A DNA stretch of 64,000 nucleotides from assembly GCF_005930355.1 (NCBI RefSeq), contig NZ_VDBO01000009.1, forward strand, positions 1-64,000, in the 5' to 3' direction. Of the stretch, positions 26,450 to 37,602 are shown in pieces (position 1 is the stretch's first letter; every line of letters begins with the position of its first letter). A program made the translations under genes and the position numbers. The DNA is from Paenibacillus sinopodophylli. GTDB lineage: Bacteria; Bacillota; Bacilli; Paenibacillales; Paenibacillaceae. The notes under the pieces were generated by a model. It did no database searches and was not told where the DNA came from. It worked only from the letters and a program-made list of their open reading frames with translations.

Positions 26450-28810
26450 TTATAGTTCCATTGTTTTATGAATTTGTTCAGCGACATTTTCAAAGCTATG
26501 TTTTTCACGCATGTATCGCCTTGATAATTGGGACATTTCATGAGTGAGCGACTTATTATTCCTAAGTTCCAACAGATAGCCCAAAAGCAAATCCTCTTCG
26601 TAATTATCTACATCTACTTTCCAAACAATATCATCCGGATATTCTGTATATGAACCTACATTCGAGACAATGCAAGGTATACCGTATCCTAAAGCCCTTG
26701 TCAAGGTTGCAGAGGTCTCACCCATTGTTGGCCATCTCAAATTAATACATATATCACATGCTTTAATATATTCTTTAAAAATAGTAATATCAGGAGACTC
26801 AATGAACTTTATAGACTTGTCTGCATTTAATTTTTTTGATAACTTAGCCAGCTGCTGTTTTATTTCAGCTTCTGCATGACCAACTATATATAACTCGGTA
26901 TCAGGGTTTGTTTTCATTAGCCTTGAGAAGCTTTTTATTATTAAATCAACTCTTTTGTTTGGAATTACATGTCCAAAAACACCTAATATAAATTTAGAAT
27001 TATTTATATTCAACTTCCTTCTAATAACTTCCTTGTCCATTTCTGCAATGTCATCTTCAAGTATACATCCTTGAGGTATTACTTCTAATTGCCCAATAAA
27101 ACTTGCATTTAATTTAAGAGCTTTTCTGATCCACTCACTGTGAACGATCACTCTTGTGCTCAGATCAACAACCTTGTTGAACAATGGGAATTGCTGACTA
27201 TCTGGATATGTACCTTTATCATTTAATTGTCTGGCAGCCTCTAGACCTTTTTCTCCATAACTATAATTTAATTCATGAGTAAACTGTTCTTTTAAACCTC
27301 GTAAATACGTTGTATACATAAATAGTCCATAGAGATTTAAGTCATGCAATAATACGACACCAGGATATAATTTAAGTGCGTTATATATCCAATCATGTAT
27401 CTCATTATTACCAATGTGATAAAATCTATTTTGAATGGAATCTAGTCCATTATCTACAGAATTAACATCCCTAATCTCAAATTTATTCTTGATATAATCA
27501 TTAGATGGCGCTATTTCATTTATAAAGATTATTATTTCAAAAAATTTATCAAGATATGCTACTAATTCTTCACTATAATCAGATATTCCAGATGCTTGAG
27601 GATTTAATGGACTAAAAAAAGCTAATCTAGGCTTATTACTAGATGTGCTTGATAATGCAAAAGCCGTCACCTCTTTAAATAAATTAAGACTCATGCTAGT
27701 GATTTTATTCCAGACAAATTTTTTGGATTGAACAATTCCAAGTTGACTATATCTAGAAGAAATTTCAACATCACTGAGCATTAAAGTAATAGACTTTGCT
27801 AATTCCTTGTGATCATCAGGATCAACTAAAATGGCAGCTTCTTCTGCTACTTCGACAATCGAGGAACTTTTAGTTGATATGACAGGGGCTCCAACTCGCA
27901 TCGCTTCTAATACAGGAAGCCCAAAACCTTCATATAACGAGGGAAAGATGAATACATTACACTCCTTATATAGTGATAACAAACATTCCCTACTAACAAA
28001 CCCCAAAAAGGTAATACGATCTTCAATAATTCCATGCTCAGAAGCAAAATTATATAATTCTTCTTTTTCATTTTGGTTTTTAATACCACTGATAACTAAT
28101 TTCACATTATCATCAGATTTAATAACCTCTGAAAAAGCTTGAATAAGACCTTTATTATTTTTTCTCGGATCATAACCCGTTAATGAATATATAAACGGCT
28201 TTTTTAAAGATAACTCCTCATCTAGAATCTTTAACTCATTTCCCGTACGAGCTTCAGTATAAAGTTCTTCATCCGTTGATGCATATATAACTTTTATTTT
28301 GTTAGGATCCACCTTCAAAATCATCACAATATCTCTTTTAGATGCTTCAGAGATTGTTAGAATTACGTCCGCAGTTTGCAGTACTTTGAGTTTGCGATCA
28401 TATTCTTTCTGAATTTGACTTGGCCATCGATCATAGTATTGTTTCTTCATAACAATCGGAATTAAATCATACATTAAATAACTTGTTTTTACGTTATTAA
28501 TTTTAAGAATAGGAACTTCAATATCAAACATAAGCGGGCTAGTAAAATGAACGATATCTATATTATTATTAATTACAAATTGTTCAATATTAGCTTCTTC
28601 CCAATACTGATCTTGATCTAGTCTGCTATCAAAATGTATATGCTTTGATATAAAAGTAAATTGCCAAACATTATTCTTTTTCCTCATTAAAAAAAATCTT
28701 ATTGAATCATCATGCTGAATCAATGACTTAAGCCAATTATATGTATATACACCTATACCTCTATTTTTCTCATCTGTGTATAAAGTTTGAACATCAATTA
28801 GCATTCTCAT
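26450..28810 (-). CDS. Tandem two-domain family 4 glycosyltransferase
   Basis: A 786-residue protein with two GT-B glycosyltransferase modules in a row. Module 1 spans roughly 1-385, with the nucleotide-sugar region FPSLYEGFGLPVLEAM. Module 2 spans roughly 395-786, with an open start (RLAFFSPLNPQASGISDYS) and a later ATLTRALGYGIPCIVS; its E-x7-E motif is weaker than in module 1. Such fusions can add two successive sugars, for example in Geobacillus and Aneurinibacillus S-layer glycan loci (family knowledge). The ATG at 28810 follows GGAGGAGG at 9 nt and overlaps the next gene by 17 bp. No membrane helix is seen. Confidence 0.85.
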   Translation of the reverse strand: MRMLIDVQTLYTDEKNRGIGVYTYNWLKSLIQHDDSIRFFLMRKKNNVWQFTFISKHIHFDSRLDQDQYWEEANIEQFVINNNIDIVHFTSPLMFDIEVPILKINNVKTSYLMYDLIPIVMKKQYYDRWPSQIQKEYDRKLKVLQTADVILTISEASKRDIVMILKVDPNKIKVIYASTDEELYTEARTGNELKILDEELSLKKPFIYSLTGYDPRKNNKGLIQAFSEVIKSDDNVKLVISGIKNQNEKEELYNFASEHGIIEDRITFLGFVSRECLLSLYKECNVFIFPSLYEGFGLPVLEAMRVGAPVISTKSSSIVEVAEEAAILVDPDDHKELAKSITLMLSDVEISSRYSQLGIVQSKKFVWNKITSMSLNLFKEVTAFALSSTSSNKPRLAFFSPLNPQASGISDYSEELVAYLDKFFEIIIFINEIAPSNDYIKNKFEIRDVNSVDNGLDSIQNRFYHIGNNEIHDWIYNALKLYPGVVLLHDLNLYGLFMYTTYLRGLKEQFTHELNYSYGEKGLEAARQLNDKGTYPDSQQFPLFNKVVDLSTRVIVHSEWIRKALKLNASFIGQLEVIPQGCILEDDIAEMDKEVIRRKLNINNSKFILGVFGHVIPNKRVDLIIKSFSRLMKTNPDTELYIVGHAEAEIKQQLAKLSKKLNADKSIKFIESPDITIFKEYIKACDICINLRWPTMGETSATLTRALGYGIPCIVSNVGSYTEYPDDIVWKVDVDNYEEDLLLGYLLELRNNKSLTHEMSQLSRRYMREKHSFENVAEQIHKTMEL

Positions 28811-30011
28811 TATGAATTTCCTCCTCCCCAAATCCCTTTAACTTGAGAAAAGCTAAGATTCGTTCCGCCGTTTTCCCCCAAGTATAAAACTGCTCAACAT
28901 ATTCATGACCTTTTTTGCCCATATCATTCAATAAATCAGGAGAATTTATATACTTATCCATTACCAAGTTAAAACTAACATTATCTTTATAATAAAATCC
29001 ACCATTACTACGATCACAATGGCCTTTTGTTACATCGCATAGCTCATGAACAATAACAGGGACATCGCATAACCAACTTTCCATAATGACAATAGAAAAA
29101 CTCTCCATTAATGATGGTTGTATCAATGCGAGCGAACCCGCAATAGCATCATACTTTTCTTGATCATTCAATTCGCCCATGTGAATCATATTCGGTGAGG
29201 TTTTTATCATTTTAATGATTTGCTCCTCTCCTTGACCAACAAAGAGTAGCTTGACATTTCCTTGATTCTTCTCTGTGAAGCTATTAAAAAACTCAATTAA
29301 TTGAGGAACATTTTTTCCACTAACTTGTCTTCCAACATAAATAAAATAATCATCAGATATACCATATTTACTTTTAAAGCCATCCGGGTTCGGAGTCAAC
29401 CTAACCTCAACCCCCCCGCCAGACACAATTGTATTATTCAATGGTATCTTATGTAACTTTGTTGTGAAACTTTGTTCTTCAACCGTATTAAACATAACTC
29501 CTGCTACTCGTTGAAACATATCGCCTATAACTTTGAAATATGCCATATCTTCATCATGCATACATGGAATTATAAATGAACGTTCAGGAACTAATTTACT
29601 TCCCCAATATGTTGTACCATATAAATAAGGAATAAATATATATATATAATTAGCAGCATTCTCAACTATAAATTGATTCAAAGAATCGCTGTTCACTGTC
29701 TCCAATAACAATTGCATTTCTTCAATATAATCTAGTTCCTTAGTCTTTATTAACTTACCCATCAATTCATCATATAAATGTTTATTTCTACTATTCAATG
29801 AGAAACGTCTTACTGAGTAATCTTCTATATGATATATGCCTTCTTTATGATAATCTTTATCCCAAGGCCAAAATGAGTCTTTACCACATGTTGTGAGAAT
29901 TTCAACTTCATTCCCAGCATCCTGGAGGCTTTTAGCTATTCCCCCTGCAAATCTTTCTGCACCTCCTGATATAGTATCTGAAAACCATGGAGTAATTACT
30001 GCAATCTTCAT
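28794..30011 (-). CDS. Family 4 glycosyltransferase
   Basis: A 405-residue GT-B enzyme. It begins with the N-terminal Rossmann motif ITPWFSDTISGGAERF, and the C-terminal half has YVGRQVSGKN and the E-x7-E region PSLMESFSIVIMES that contacts the nucleotide sugar. It is likely a retaining transferase acting at the cytoplasmic face on the lipid-linked glycan. The donor is probably GDP-D-rhamnose or dTDP-rhamnose given the neighbours, but this is inference. The ribosome site is AAGGGG, and the gene overlaps the tandem transferase. Confidence 0.88.
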   Translation of the reverse strand: MKIAVITPWFSDTISGGAERFAGGIAKSLQDAGNEVEILTTCGKDSFWPWDKDYHKEGIYHIEDYSVRRFSLNSRNKHLYDELMGKLIKTKELDYIEEMQLLLETVNSDSLNQFIVENAANYIYIFIPYLYGTTYWGSKLVPERSFIIPCMHDEDMAYFKVIGDMFQRVAGVMFNTVEEQSFTTKLHKIPLNNTIVSGGGVEVRLTPNPDGFKSKYGISDDYFIYVGRQVSGKNVPQLIEFFNSFTEKNQGNVKLLFVGQGEEQIIKMIKTSPNMIHMGELNDQEKYDAIAGSLALIQPSLMESFSIVIMESWLCDVPVIVHELCDVTKGHCDRSNGGFYYKDNVSFNLVMDKYINSPDLLNDMGKKGHEYVEQFYTWGKTAERILAFLKLKGFGEEEIHNENAN

Positions 30012-30029
30012 ATCTAACCCCTTTAGTCA

Positions 30030-31142
30030 CTATTCTTTTTTCAAAATTAGTGAATAATTATAATATTGAATTGGTGAATCCGTGCTATTATCTATTGGTC
30101 CACTAAGGTACGAGTTTACAACTGAAAAACCAGTAACAACAGCTAAATGCTTTAAAGCTTCCGGCAATAGCGGTTTTTCATGTGTCGGATCTAAATAATA
30201 TAAATTGTGCATCACATATACTGACGATGTGTTTGGTGTTTCTAGCACGAGTACTCCTTCATTCTTCAATTTGCTTAGACACAACTCTAAAAATTCAATT
30301 TTCATATTAACAGGAAGATGCTCAATAACATGACCCATAAATATTCCACTTATACTATTGTCCTGAGCGTTCTTTAAGTATTTAATGACATCAGTAGCCT
30401 CTGCACGTAATCCTTTTAATAAACAACTATTTACCAATTCAGAATCAGAATCAATGCCAATTCCATTAAGCCCATTCTCTTGTAGAAGCTCTAGAAAATA
30501 ACCTTTGCCACATCCGATATCCAGAACAGTGTCACAATTAACAAAATATTGAATATATTGAGAATAAATATTTTTAACAACTTCAGCATTAGCACTGAAT
30601 TTTTCTGCAAATTTAGAGTAATCAAAATCGAGAGGTTTTGACTTATTAACTTCTTCATTAAGTTTCGCAAACTCTTCTTTAAGCTTATTAAGTGATACTT
30701 TATTTTCAATAGATTCTTTTTGCAGATTGTAAATTAATTTTTGTTGATTGCGAATTACTTCTATTGATGTATTAACTCCAAACCATACATCATGGTTAAA
30801 ATGCTTTTGCTGGTTTGCAAAAACATCAACGTACCATTTAGTAAATAATCTAGTTCCGATTTTTCTAAAAGGAATAATAATCTTACCGAGCTTTTTAAAT
30901 CTAGAGACTAAATATGGCTCAAGAAATGCAACAGGCATATTAGGGGTAATTCTGTGATTTAACCTTTTCAAATTAACAGTTATATTATTTATTAACTCTT
31001 TAGCATTTTCATTAGTAACCATTTCGTTCTCTATATCAAAATTATCTGGTTTATTAGATGAAATAAAGGACTCATCTTTAGCCCGCACGCCATTTCTAAT
31101 TTGGTTCATAATAAAACCAGGAGTAATTTTACCCGGCATCAT
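30030..31142 (-). CDS. SAM-dependent methyltransferase with long N-terminal extension
   Basis: A 370-residue protein. The C-terminal 190 residues form a class I methyltransferase domain with motif I VLDIGCGKGYFLELL near residue 207 and VLVLETPNTS later. The N-terminal 170 residues hold a segment of Leu- and Lys-rich coiled coil (about 130-165), likely for oligomerisation. Methyltransferases at this position next to Wzm/Wzt often methylate the non-reducing end to stop chain growth and mark it for export (family knowledge from O-antigen and S-layer glycan systems). It overlaps wzt by 4 bp. The methylated sugar is unknown. Confidence 0.82.
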   Translation of the reverse strand: MMPGKITPGFIMNQIRNGVRAKDESFISSNKPDNFDIENEMVTNENAKELINNITVNLKRLNHRITPNMPVAFLEPYLVSRFKKLGKIIIPFRKIGTRLFTKWYVDVFANQQKHFNHDVWFGVNTSIEVIRNQQKLIYNLQKESIENKVSLNKLKEEFAKLNEEVNKSKPLDFDYSKFAEKFSANAEVVKNIYSQYIQYFVNCDTVLDIGCGKGYFLELLQENGLNGIGIDSDSELVNSCLLKGLRAEATDVIKYLKNAQDNSISGIFMGHVIEHLPVNMKIEFLELCLSKLKNEGVLVLETPNTSSVYVMHNLYYLDPTHEKPLLPEALKHLAVVTGFSVVNSYLSGPIDNSTDSPIQYYNYSLILKKE

Positions 31143-32458
31143 AATCCCTCCTGATTCTTCTCATCTTTCCAGAAATGCTTTAACTTTGCGATACCAACAT
31201 CATTAACAGTACTCGAAACTTTAAATGAAAACCGTTTATCATGATAGTCATATTGATTCCCATTAATATCATGAACCGCAGCAGTTACTAAATATGTATT
31301 TGAGACAAGATCCAGCGATGCAATATTAAAAGATATTTCTCCCCTATGATGTTCATTTATTTCGCCAAGTGAATACTGATCAATAAAGGTATTTGTTCCG
31401 TAACAATTAATGTGATCAATTGTGTGTATGCCGAGACCAAATATTGGACTATCAACTTTTTGATTGATCTTATATTTCATTATTACTTTCATATAATCGC
31501 CTGACATAAAACCTATCTTTTTATTATTATTTTCATCAGTAAACATTACATCAACAATTTCAATTTGACGGTTTCCCCATCTATCTACCGTTTCATATTC
31601 AATATTTTCAGATATTTCTTGAGATTCAACATTAATTTGCTGTTCGCTATTTACGTTTTCAACCGCTTTATCTTCATTTACTACTACGTGTGTACTTTCT
31701 TCCTCTTCTCTTATAAGTCTTTTATTCTCTTCATCACCTAAGAATGTCAAATACTTATCAATCATTCTTTTAGGTTTCCCATCTGCAACAATTTTACTTT
31801 TATTAATCCAAACAACCCTATCACAAAGTTTCTCCATTGCACCAAGATCATGAGAAACAAATACAATTGTGGTTCCTTTACTTTTTAATTTCATAAGTTG
31901 TTCCATGCATTTTTGCTGAAAAGCAGCATCTCCTACTGCCAATACCTCATCGATCAATAAGATGTCTGGTTCAACCATTATTGCAACAGAAAAAGCTAGC
32001 CTCATATACATACCTGAAGAATAGCTTCGCACGGGATTCTCAATATATTCTTGAAGTTCAGAAAACTTGATAATATCATTTAGTTTGCTCTTAATTTGTT
32101 TTTTAGACAAACCTAATATAGCAGCATTCATAAAGATATTTTCTCTACCTGTGAAATCCGGATGAAAGCCTGCACCTAATTCAAGTAAGCTAGATACTTT
32201 ACCTGTCATATTTATATCCCCAGCATCAGGATATAGTATCCCTGTCAACAGTTTCAGTAAAGTACTTTTACCTGAACCATTTCTCCCAATTAAACCTACA
32301 GTCTCACCCTTTTGTATCGTCAAAGAAACATTATCTAGTGCTAAAAATGATTCGAATTTATTTTTCCTTCGAAAAATTATTCTATCTTTTAATGTTGAGC
32401 TCCGTTCTTTAAATACCTTAAACGACTTTGTTACATCGGTTACTTTAATAACATCCAT
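31139..32458 (-). CDS. wzt: Polysaccharide ABC exporter ATPase (Wzt) with C-terminal glycan-binding domain
   Basis: A 439-residue ATPase. The nucleotide-binding domain has Walker A GRNGSGKST at 58-66, signature YSSGM and Walker B ILLIDEVLAVGD. After about residue 245 comes an acidic linker and then a beta-sandwich Wzt_C domain (about 290-430), which in E. coli O8/O9a binds the capped chain end before export. Together with the preceding permease gene (14 bp gap) and the downstream methyltransferase (4-bp overlap), it forms an ABC-transporter-dependent glycan export module at the cytoplasmic membrane. Confidence 0.93.
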   Translation of the reverse strand: MDVIKVTDVTKSFKVFKERSSTLKDRIIFRRKNKFESFLALDNVSLTIQKGETVGLIGRNGSGKSTLLKLLTGILYPDAGDINMTGKVSSLLELGAGFHPDFTGRENIFMNAAILGLSKKQIKSKLNDIIKFSELQEYIENPVRSYSSGMYMRLAFSVAIMVEPDILLIDEVLAVGDAAFQQKCMEQLMKLKSKGTTIVFVSHDLGAMEKLCDRVVWINKSKIVADGKPKRMIDKYLTFLGDEENKRLIREEEESTHVVVNEDKAVENVNSEQQINVESQEISENIEYETVDRWGNRQIEIVDVMFTDENNNKKIGFMSGDYMKVIMKYKINQKVDSPIFGLGIHTIDHINCYGTNTFIDQYSLGEINEHHRGEISFNIASLDLVSNTYLVTAAVHDINGNQYDYHDKRFSFKVSSTVNDVGIAKLKHFWKDEKNQEGL

Positions 32459-32472
32459 TTTCGTTACCGTCC

Positions 32473-33249
32473 TTATATCTCTTCAGCGAAATTACGACTT
32501 AGCTTTTTAAAAACTAAAAAAGCAATTTGTAAAAACAAGAGAGAAAATAAAAATACAATGCCTAAACTCATAATATCCGGCATTTGATTATAAAAAAATA
32601 TTTTGTGAAAACTTTCTATTATAACTTTTAAAGGATTAAGGTTAAATATGAATGCAATTTTTTCAGGAATCATACTTGATGTGAACACAATTGGTGTTAA
32701 ATAGAACCAAGCCATAATGACTACTCCCATGATATGTTCCAAATCTCGAAAGAAAACGTTTAGGCTAGAAATCAATAATGTCATTGCTAATGTAAACATC
32801 ATGTGAATCAGAAGAACTAGTGGAATCATTAATAATGGCAAACCTAAATTAATTTTATGAATAAATAATATGGGGAATAATATCAACAAACTAAACAGAT
32901 AATTTATAACTCCTCCTAAAATAATAGACAAAGGCAATATTTCTTTAGGAAAATAAATTTTTTTCACTAAACCTGCATTCCTTACAATTACACCAGCTCC
33001 CGATGTAATCGCTTGACTGAATAAAGACCACGATATTAACCCAATGAACAAATATGCGGTGTAATTCTCCATATCAATACGTACAACATATTTGAAAACA
33101 ATCGAATATACTAGCAGCATTAATAACGGATTAAGTAATGTCCAAAAAAAACCTAAAAATGAACCTTTATATCTGGTTCTTAAATCCGTTAAAACTAAAC
33201 TTTCCAACATTTGTCTATAGGCGTATATCTCTTTCAACTTCTTAAACAT
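32473..33249 (-). CDS. wzm: Polysaccharide ABC exporter permease (Wzm)
   Basis: A 258-residue ABC-2 type permease with six membrane helices. The start MFKKLKEIYAYRQ and segment RTRYKGSFLGFFW are characteristic of Wzm/TagG-like exporters. It moves the completed lipid-linked chain across the membrane, powered by the adjacent Wzt. The ATG at 33249 follows GAGGAG. It lies 4 bp from rmd and 14 bp from wzt. Confidence 0.92.
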   Translation of the reverse strand: MFKKLKEIYAYRQMLESLVLTDLRTRYKGSFLGFFWTLLNPLLMLLVYSIVFKYVVRIDMENYTAYLFIGLISWSLFSQAITSGAGVIVRNAGLVKKIYFPKEILPLSIILGGVINYLFSLLILFPILFIHKINLGLPLLMIPLVLLIHMMFTLAMTLLISSLNVFFRDLEHIMGVVIMAWFYLTPIVFTSSMIPEKIAFIFNLNPLKVIIESFHKIFFYNQMPDIMSLGIVFLFSLLFLQIAFLVFKKLSRNFAEEI

Positions 33250-33253
33250 GTAT

Positions 33254-34219
33254 TTATGACTCCTCAGAGGAATTAATTTCGATTCTCCAATAATTTAATA
33301 TATCAATCAATGATTGATCGATGTTTATTTGGCTTTCCCAATTCGTCATTCTTATTATTTTTGACGAATCACCCACATACAGAGGAAGATCAGATGGTCT
33401 CATTCGAGATGAATCTTCTTTAATTTCAATTGATTTATTCAAGCTCAATTTAATATATTTCATTAAGATTTCTTTAATAGCAATAGGTTTTCCAGAACAA
33501 ACATTATAGGCCTCACCTTTTTTACCTTCAATCATTAGTTTTTCATATGCTACTACAATGTCTCTTACATCACTGAAGTCTCTACGAGCATCTAAATTCC
33601 CAACGTTTATTGTTGGTGATATTTGTTTTTTTTCAATTTGAGCAATTTGATATGCAAAATCAGAAGTAACAAATCCTAAGCCCTGCCCTGGTCCAATATG
33701 ATTAAACGGCCTTGCATGTACAATATGTAACTGATGTGCATTTACATATTGTTGAGCTAACATATAGACCGTTGCTTTTGAAAGCCCATACGGGCTTATT
33801 GGCTTTAAACTATCATCTTCATTAATAGGTTTAGTCACGTCAGCTATCTTTCCATATTCCTCAGACGAGCCGATAGTCAGTATTTTTACTGATTTAGCTA
33901 TATCACTTTTCCTAATAGCTTCGAGTAAGACTATTGTTTTAGAAACATTAGCATCAAATGTATTCTTGATGTCTTCCCATGAATGTTTAACAGAGCTTTG
34001 ACCAGCGAGGTGATATATATGGTCCGGCTTTATTTGATTTATGAGTTGGACAATACTTTCTTCATCGCTAAAACTCATACTTACTAGATCAATTCTAGTA
34101 TCATTATGAATTTGAGAGGAAGTACGTGACGAACCCCAAACCTCGTACCCCATATTAATTAAATAGTCCGTCAAATGTTTGCCGACAAAACCAGAAACAC
34201 CTGTGATCAAAGCTCTCAT
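33254..34219 (-). CDS. rmd: GDP-4-keto-6-deoxy-D-mannose reductase
   Basis: A 321-residue extended SDR that reduces GDP-4-keto-6-deoxymannose to GDP-D-rhamnose. It shows GVSGFVGKHL (7-16), GSSEEYG, SPYGLSKA with Tyr and Lys, and ARPFNHIGPGQ, the latter typical of Rmd. It immediately follows gmd, the enzyme that makes its substrate. GDP-fucose synthase is the main alternative, but the ARPFNHIGPGQ segment and length fit Rmd better. D-rhamnose occurs in Aneurinibacillus S-layer glycans. Confidence 0.85.
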   Translation of the reverse strand: MRALITGVSGFVGKHLTDYLINMGYEVWGSSRTSSQIHNDTRIDLVSMSFSDEESIVQLINQIKPDHIYHLAGQSSVKHSWEDIKNTFDANVSKTIVLLEAIRKSDIAKSVKILTIGSSEEYGKIADVTKPINEDDSLKPISPYGLSKATVYMLAQQYVNAHQLHIVHARPFNHIGPGQGLGFVTSDFAYQIAQIEKKQISPTINVGNLDARRDFSDVRDIVVAYEKLMIEGKKGEAYNVCSGKPIAIKEILMKYIKLSLNKSIEIKEDSSRMRPSDLPLYVGDSSKIIRMTNWESQINIDQSLIDILNYWRIEINSSEES

Positions 34220-34234
34220 TTTTATTCCCGCCTT

Positions 34235-35212
<978 letters not shown>

Positions 35213-35231
35213 TCATTCTCCTTATATGTGT

Positions 35232-36308
35232 TTATAGATATTGTTCAAGCTTCTGCATTCTTAATTCTTTAAGCAGTAGCTTAACTTCTTGTGCCTTGTC
35301 TTTCGTACAAATCAAAGTAACATCTTCTGTATCAACAATAATTAAATCTTCAATCCCTAACGTTGCAATCAATTTACCATTACTTTCAATAATGCAACGT
35401 TTCGTATCAATATTAAGTATATTTCCCTTAATGACATTTCCGTTACCATCCAAATCATCAATTCGTTCCAGAGCAGTCCAGCTGCCAACATCGTCCCAAC
35501 CAAACAAACATGGGATCACAAAAATATCCTCTGCTTTTTCCATTATCCCATAGTCTATCGATTGATCTGGCATTTTGACGAATTCCATTGCAATTATATC
35601 ATTTTGATTCGATTTCCCGAAAGCAAACTTCATCGTTTGTAATATATCATGCATTTCAGGCATTAGCTCTTTGATATATTTTCTTATGACTTCCGTTTTC
35701 CAAACAAAAATACCGCTGTTCCAATAAAAATTTCCAGATTCCAAGTAAGCTTGTGCCGTTTCTAAATCAGGCTTTTCAACAAACTTATTCACTTTATAAA
35801 CACTTACATTATCCACTTTATTTTCTATTCCTGTACTTTCTATATATCCGTAACCCGTTTCGGGATATGTCGGCTCAATTCCTAATGTTACTAACTTTCC
35901 ATTATCATTAGCAACTTCGACAGCAGTTTTTAAAATATCAATAAATCCTTTATCATTTTGAATAATATGATCTGAAGGCATAACAATCATCGTGCTATCT
36001 GGAAACCGATCCTCAATAATCAAAGATGCAAGTCCAATACATGGTGCTGTATTTCTACCTACTGGTTCAATAATAATATTTTCATGTGGTAAATGTGGAA
36101 TTTGTGCTTTGAGCAGCTCTGCATACAATTCATTTGTAACAATAAATATTTTATTGATATCTATTAGCAATTCTAATCTCGCTATAGATTGCTGTATCAT
36201 TGATTTGTTTCCGGATATATTTAGAAATTGTTTAGGGAGGTTTGTACGACTCTTTGGCCAAAACCTTTCTCCTTTTCCTCCTGCCATTATTACACAAGTA
36301 ATCGTCAT
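35232..36308 (-). CDS. manC: Mannose-1-phosphate guanylyltransferase
   Basis: A 358-residue enzyme making GDP-mannose from GTP and mannose-1-phosphate. It starts MTITCVIMAGGKGERFWP and has EPVGRNTAPC, VMPSDHII, FVEKPD and GWDDVGSW, the short ManC class without a cupin domain. The ATG at 36308 follows GTGGAGGT; the in-frame GTG upstream is part of that ribosome site. It is AT-rich, unlike a second guanylyltransferase gene at 44953 in this window. It supplies Gmd. Confidence 0.93.
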   Translation of the reverse strand: MTITCVIMAGGKGERFWPKSRTNLPKQFLNISGNKSMIQQSIARLELLIDINKIFIVTNELYAELLKAQIPHLPHENIIIEPVGRNTAPCIGLASLIIEDRFPDSTMIVMPSDHIIQNDKGFIDILKTAVEVANDNGKLVTLGIEPTYPETGYGYIESTGIENKVDNVSVYKVNKFVEKPDLETAQAYLESGNFYWNSGIFVWKTEVIRKYIKELMPEMHDILQTMKFAFGKSNQNDIIAMEFVKMPDQSIDYGIMEKAEDIFVIPCLFGWDDVGSWTALERIDDLDGNGNVIKGNILNIDTKRCIIESNGKLIATLGIEDLIIVDTEDVTLICTKDKAQEVKLLLKELRMQKLEQYL

Positions 36309-36309
36309 A

Positions 36310-37602
36310 TTAACCTCCACTGTTCCATCGTTTTATGTAATCCAGACGTTTTAAAATCAATCGCCCTACAACATCCGGAGAGAACTCTTTTTTAATTGTT
36401 AGTTCACCTTGCTCTGCTATGCTATCCCGATACTCCTCATCATTTAAAAGTCTTAGCATATAATCTCTTGCATGATTCACATCAGGTTCGGCCCAATATT
36501 GATACTCTTCGTATGGTCCATAAGTACTTTTCAACTTAACTAATTCATAATTCACTGGGCATGAATTGTCATATTTCATAAAATCCGTATTTGATGACCA
36601 ATTTGTCCCTATGACAGGTTTTTTTAAATACATCGCTTCTGCTAATCCGAGACCAAAACCTTCGCTTCTATGTAGTGAAATAAAACAATCAGATATCTTT
36701 AACAAAGCATTTATATCGTTTCTTGATAAGATTTCTTTAATAATATATATATTATTATAGTTTCCTATCAGTTCCTGCAGCATTTCCATTTCATCAGACT
36801 GAGTATTACTCACATTCACTTTGATAATTAAGCCAACAGCTTTATCATCATGTTCAAACGCTGCTTTAAAAGCTAGAATCGAAGCTTGTGGATTTTTACG
36901 TTCTTGGTAGCTTTTAACATCATACATGGTTAAGAATAAAAATCCACTTTCAGGAAGATTAAAATATACTCTATTTCTATCCTGATCAACTTTGACTTGA
37001 ATACTGTGAGGAATGCGAATGACAGGTACCGAACTTTTTAAGGCAATTGATTCTGCCACAAAAGTTGAAGGTACCCAAATTTCATCTACCAAGTTAAAGC
37101 TATCTAGCCACTGATCAGGAAAATCCGGTAACTCCCAATGCCAATATCCGATATTGTATCGACTATTAAATATCTGATTCCCATAATGAGCATAGATTTC
37201 CGTCATTTGTTCTGCATTGATGTGAAAAACATTTACATCATATTTAGGATGATCTACTTCCTTATGCACCCAACTCGTATCCGACATTCTAGCGTTATTT
37301 GTTCCTTTGAAGTTAATAATTCCAAAAGGTACATTAGCAGCCGTCAGTGAATTAGCTGCAATTCGGCAAGATTCTCCAATACCCATTTCTGCCCTTGCGT
37401 AGCCAACTAAATTTATCCCTGTTGCTTCTATTTTTTTTTGACCTACATTCTTTTTTTCAATTGGAAATGCTGTCTTAAGCAATTTCCTTTTTATATGCTG
37501 CATCATTTGTGGAGAAATAAACATTGATGCAATTTTTTTGGACGGTATTGCTGCTTTATACAGCACTCTAAAAACCGCTTTCTTAATACAAACCACCACC
37601 AA
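36310..37602 (-). CDS. Family 4 glycosyltransferase
   Basis: A transferase of up to 430 residues, first gene of the manC-gmd-rmd-wzm-wzt unit. The central and C-terminal GT-B region shows INLVGYARAEMGIGESCR, YWHWELPDFP, FLTMYDVKSYQERKNP and the nucleotide-sugar segment HRSEGFGLGLAEAM. The GYxxAxxGIGE and WELP motifs are shared with transferases of S-layer glycan and capsule loci that often use GDP-mannose-type donors (inference). The start is uncertain: TTG 37602 is the longest, with only a loose GGTGGTGG nearby. It ends 1 bp before manC. Confidence 0.83.
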   Translation of the reverse strand: MVVVCIKKAVFRVLYKAAIPSKKIASMFISPQMMQHIKRKLLKTAFPIEKKNVGQKKIEATGINLVGYARAEMGIGESCRIAANSLTAANVPFGIINFKGTNNARMSDTSWVHKEVDHPKYDVNVFHINAEQMTEIYAHYGNQIFNSRYNIGYWHWELPDFPDQWLDSFNLVDEIWVPSTFVAESIALKSSVPVIRIPHSIQVKVDQDRNRVYFNLPESGFLFLTMYDVKSYQERKNPQASILAFKAAFEHDDKAVGLIIKVNVSNTQSDEMEMLQELIGNYNNIYIIKEILSRNDINALLKISDCFISLHRSEGFGLGLAEAMYLKKPVIGTNWSSNTDFMKYDNSCPVNYELVKLKSTYGPYEEYQYWAEPDVNHARDYMLRLLNDEEYRDSIAEQGELTIKKEFSPDVVGRLILKRLDYIKRWNSGG

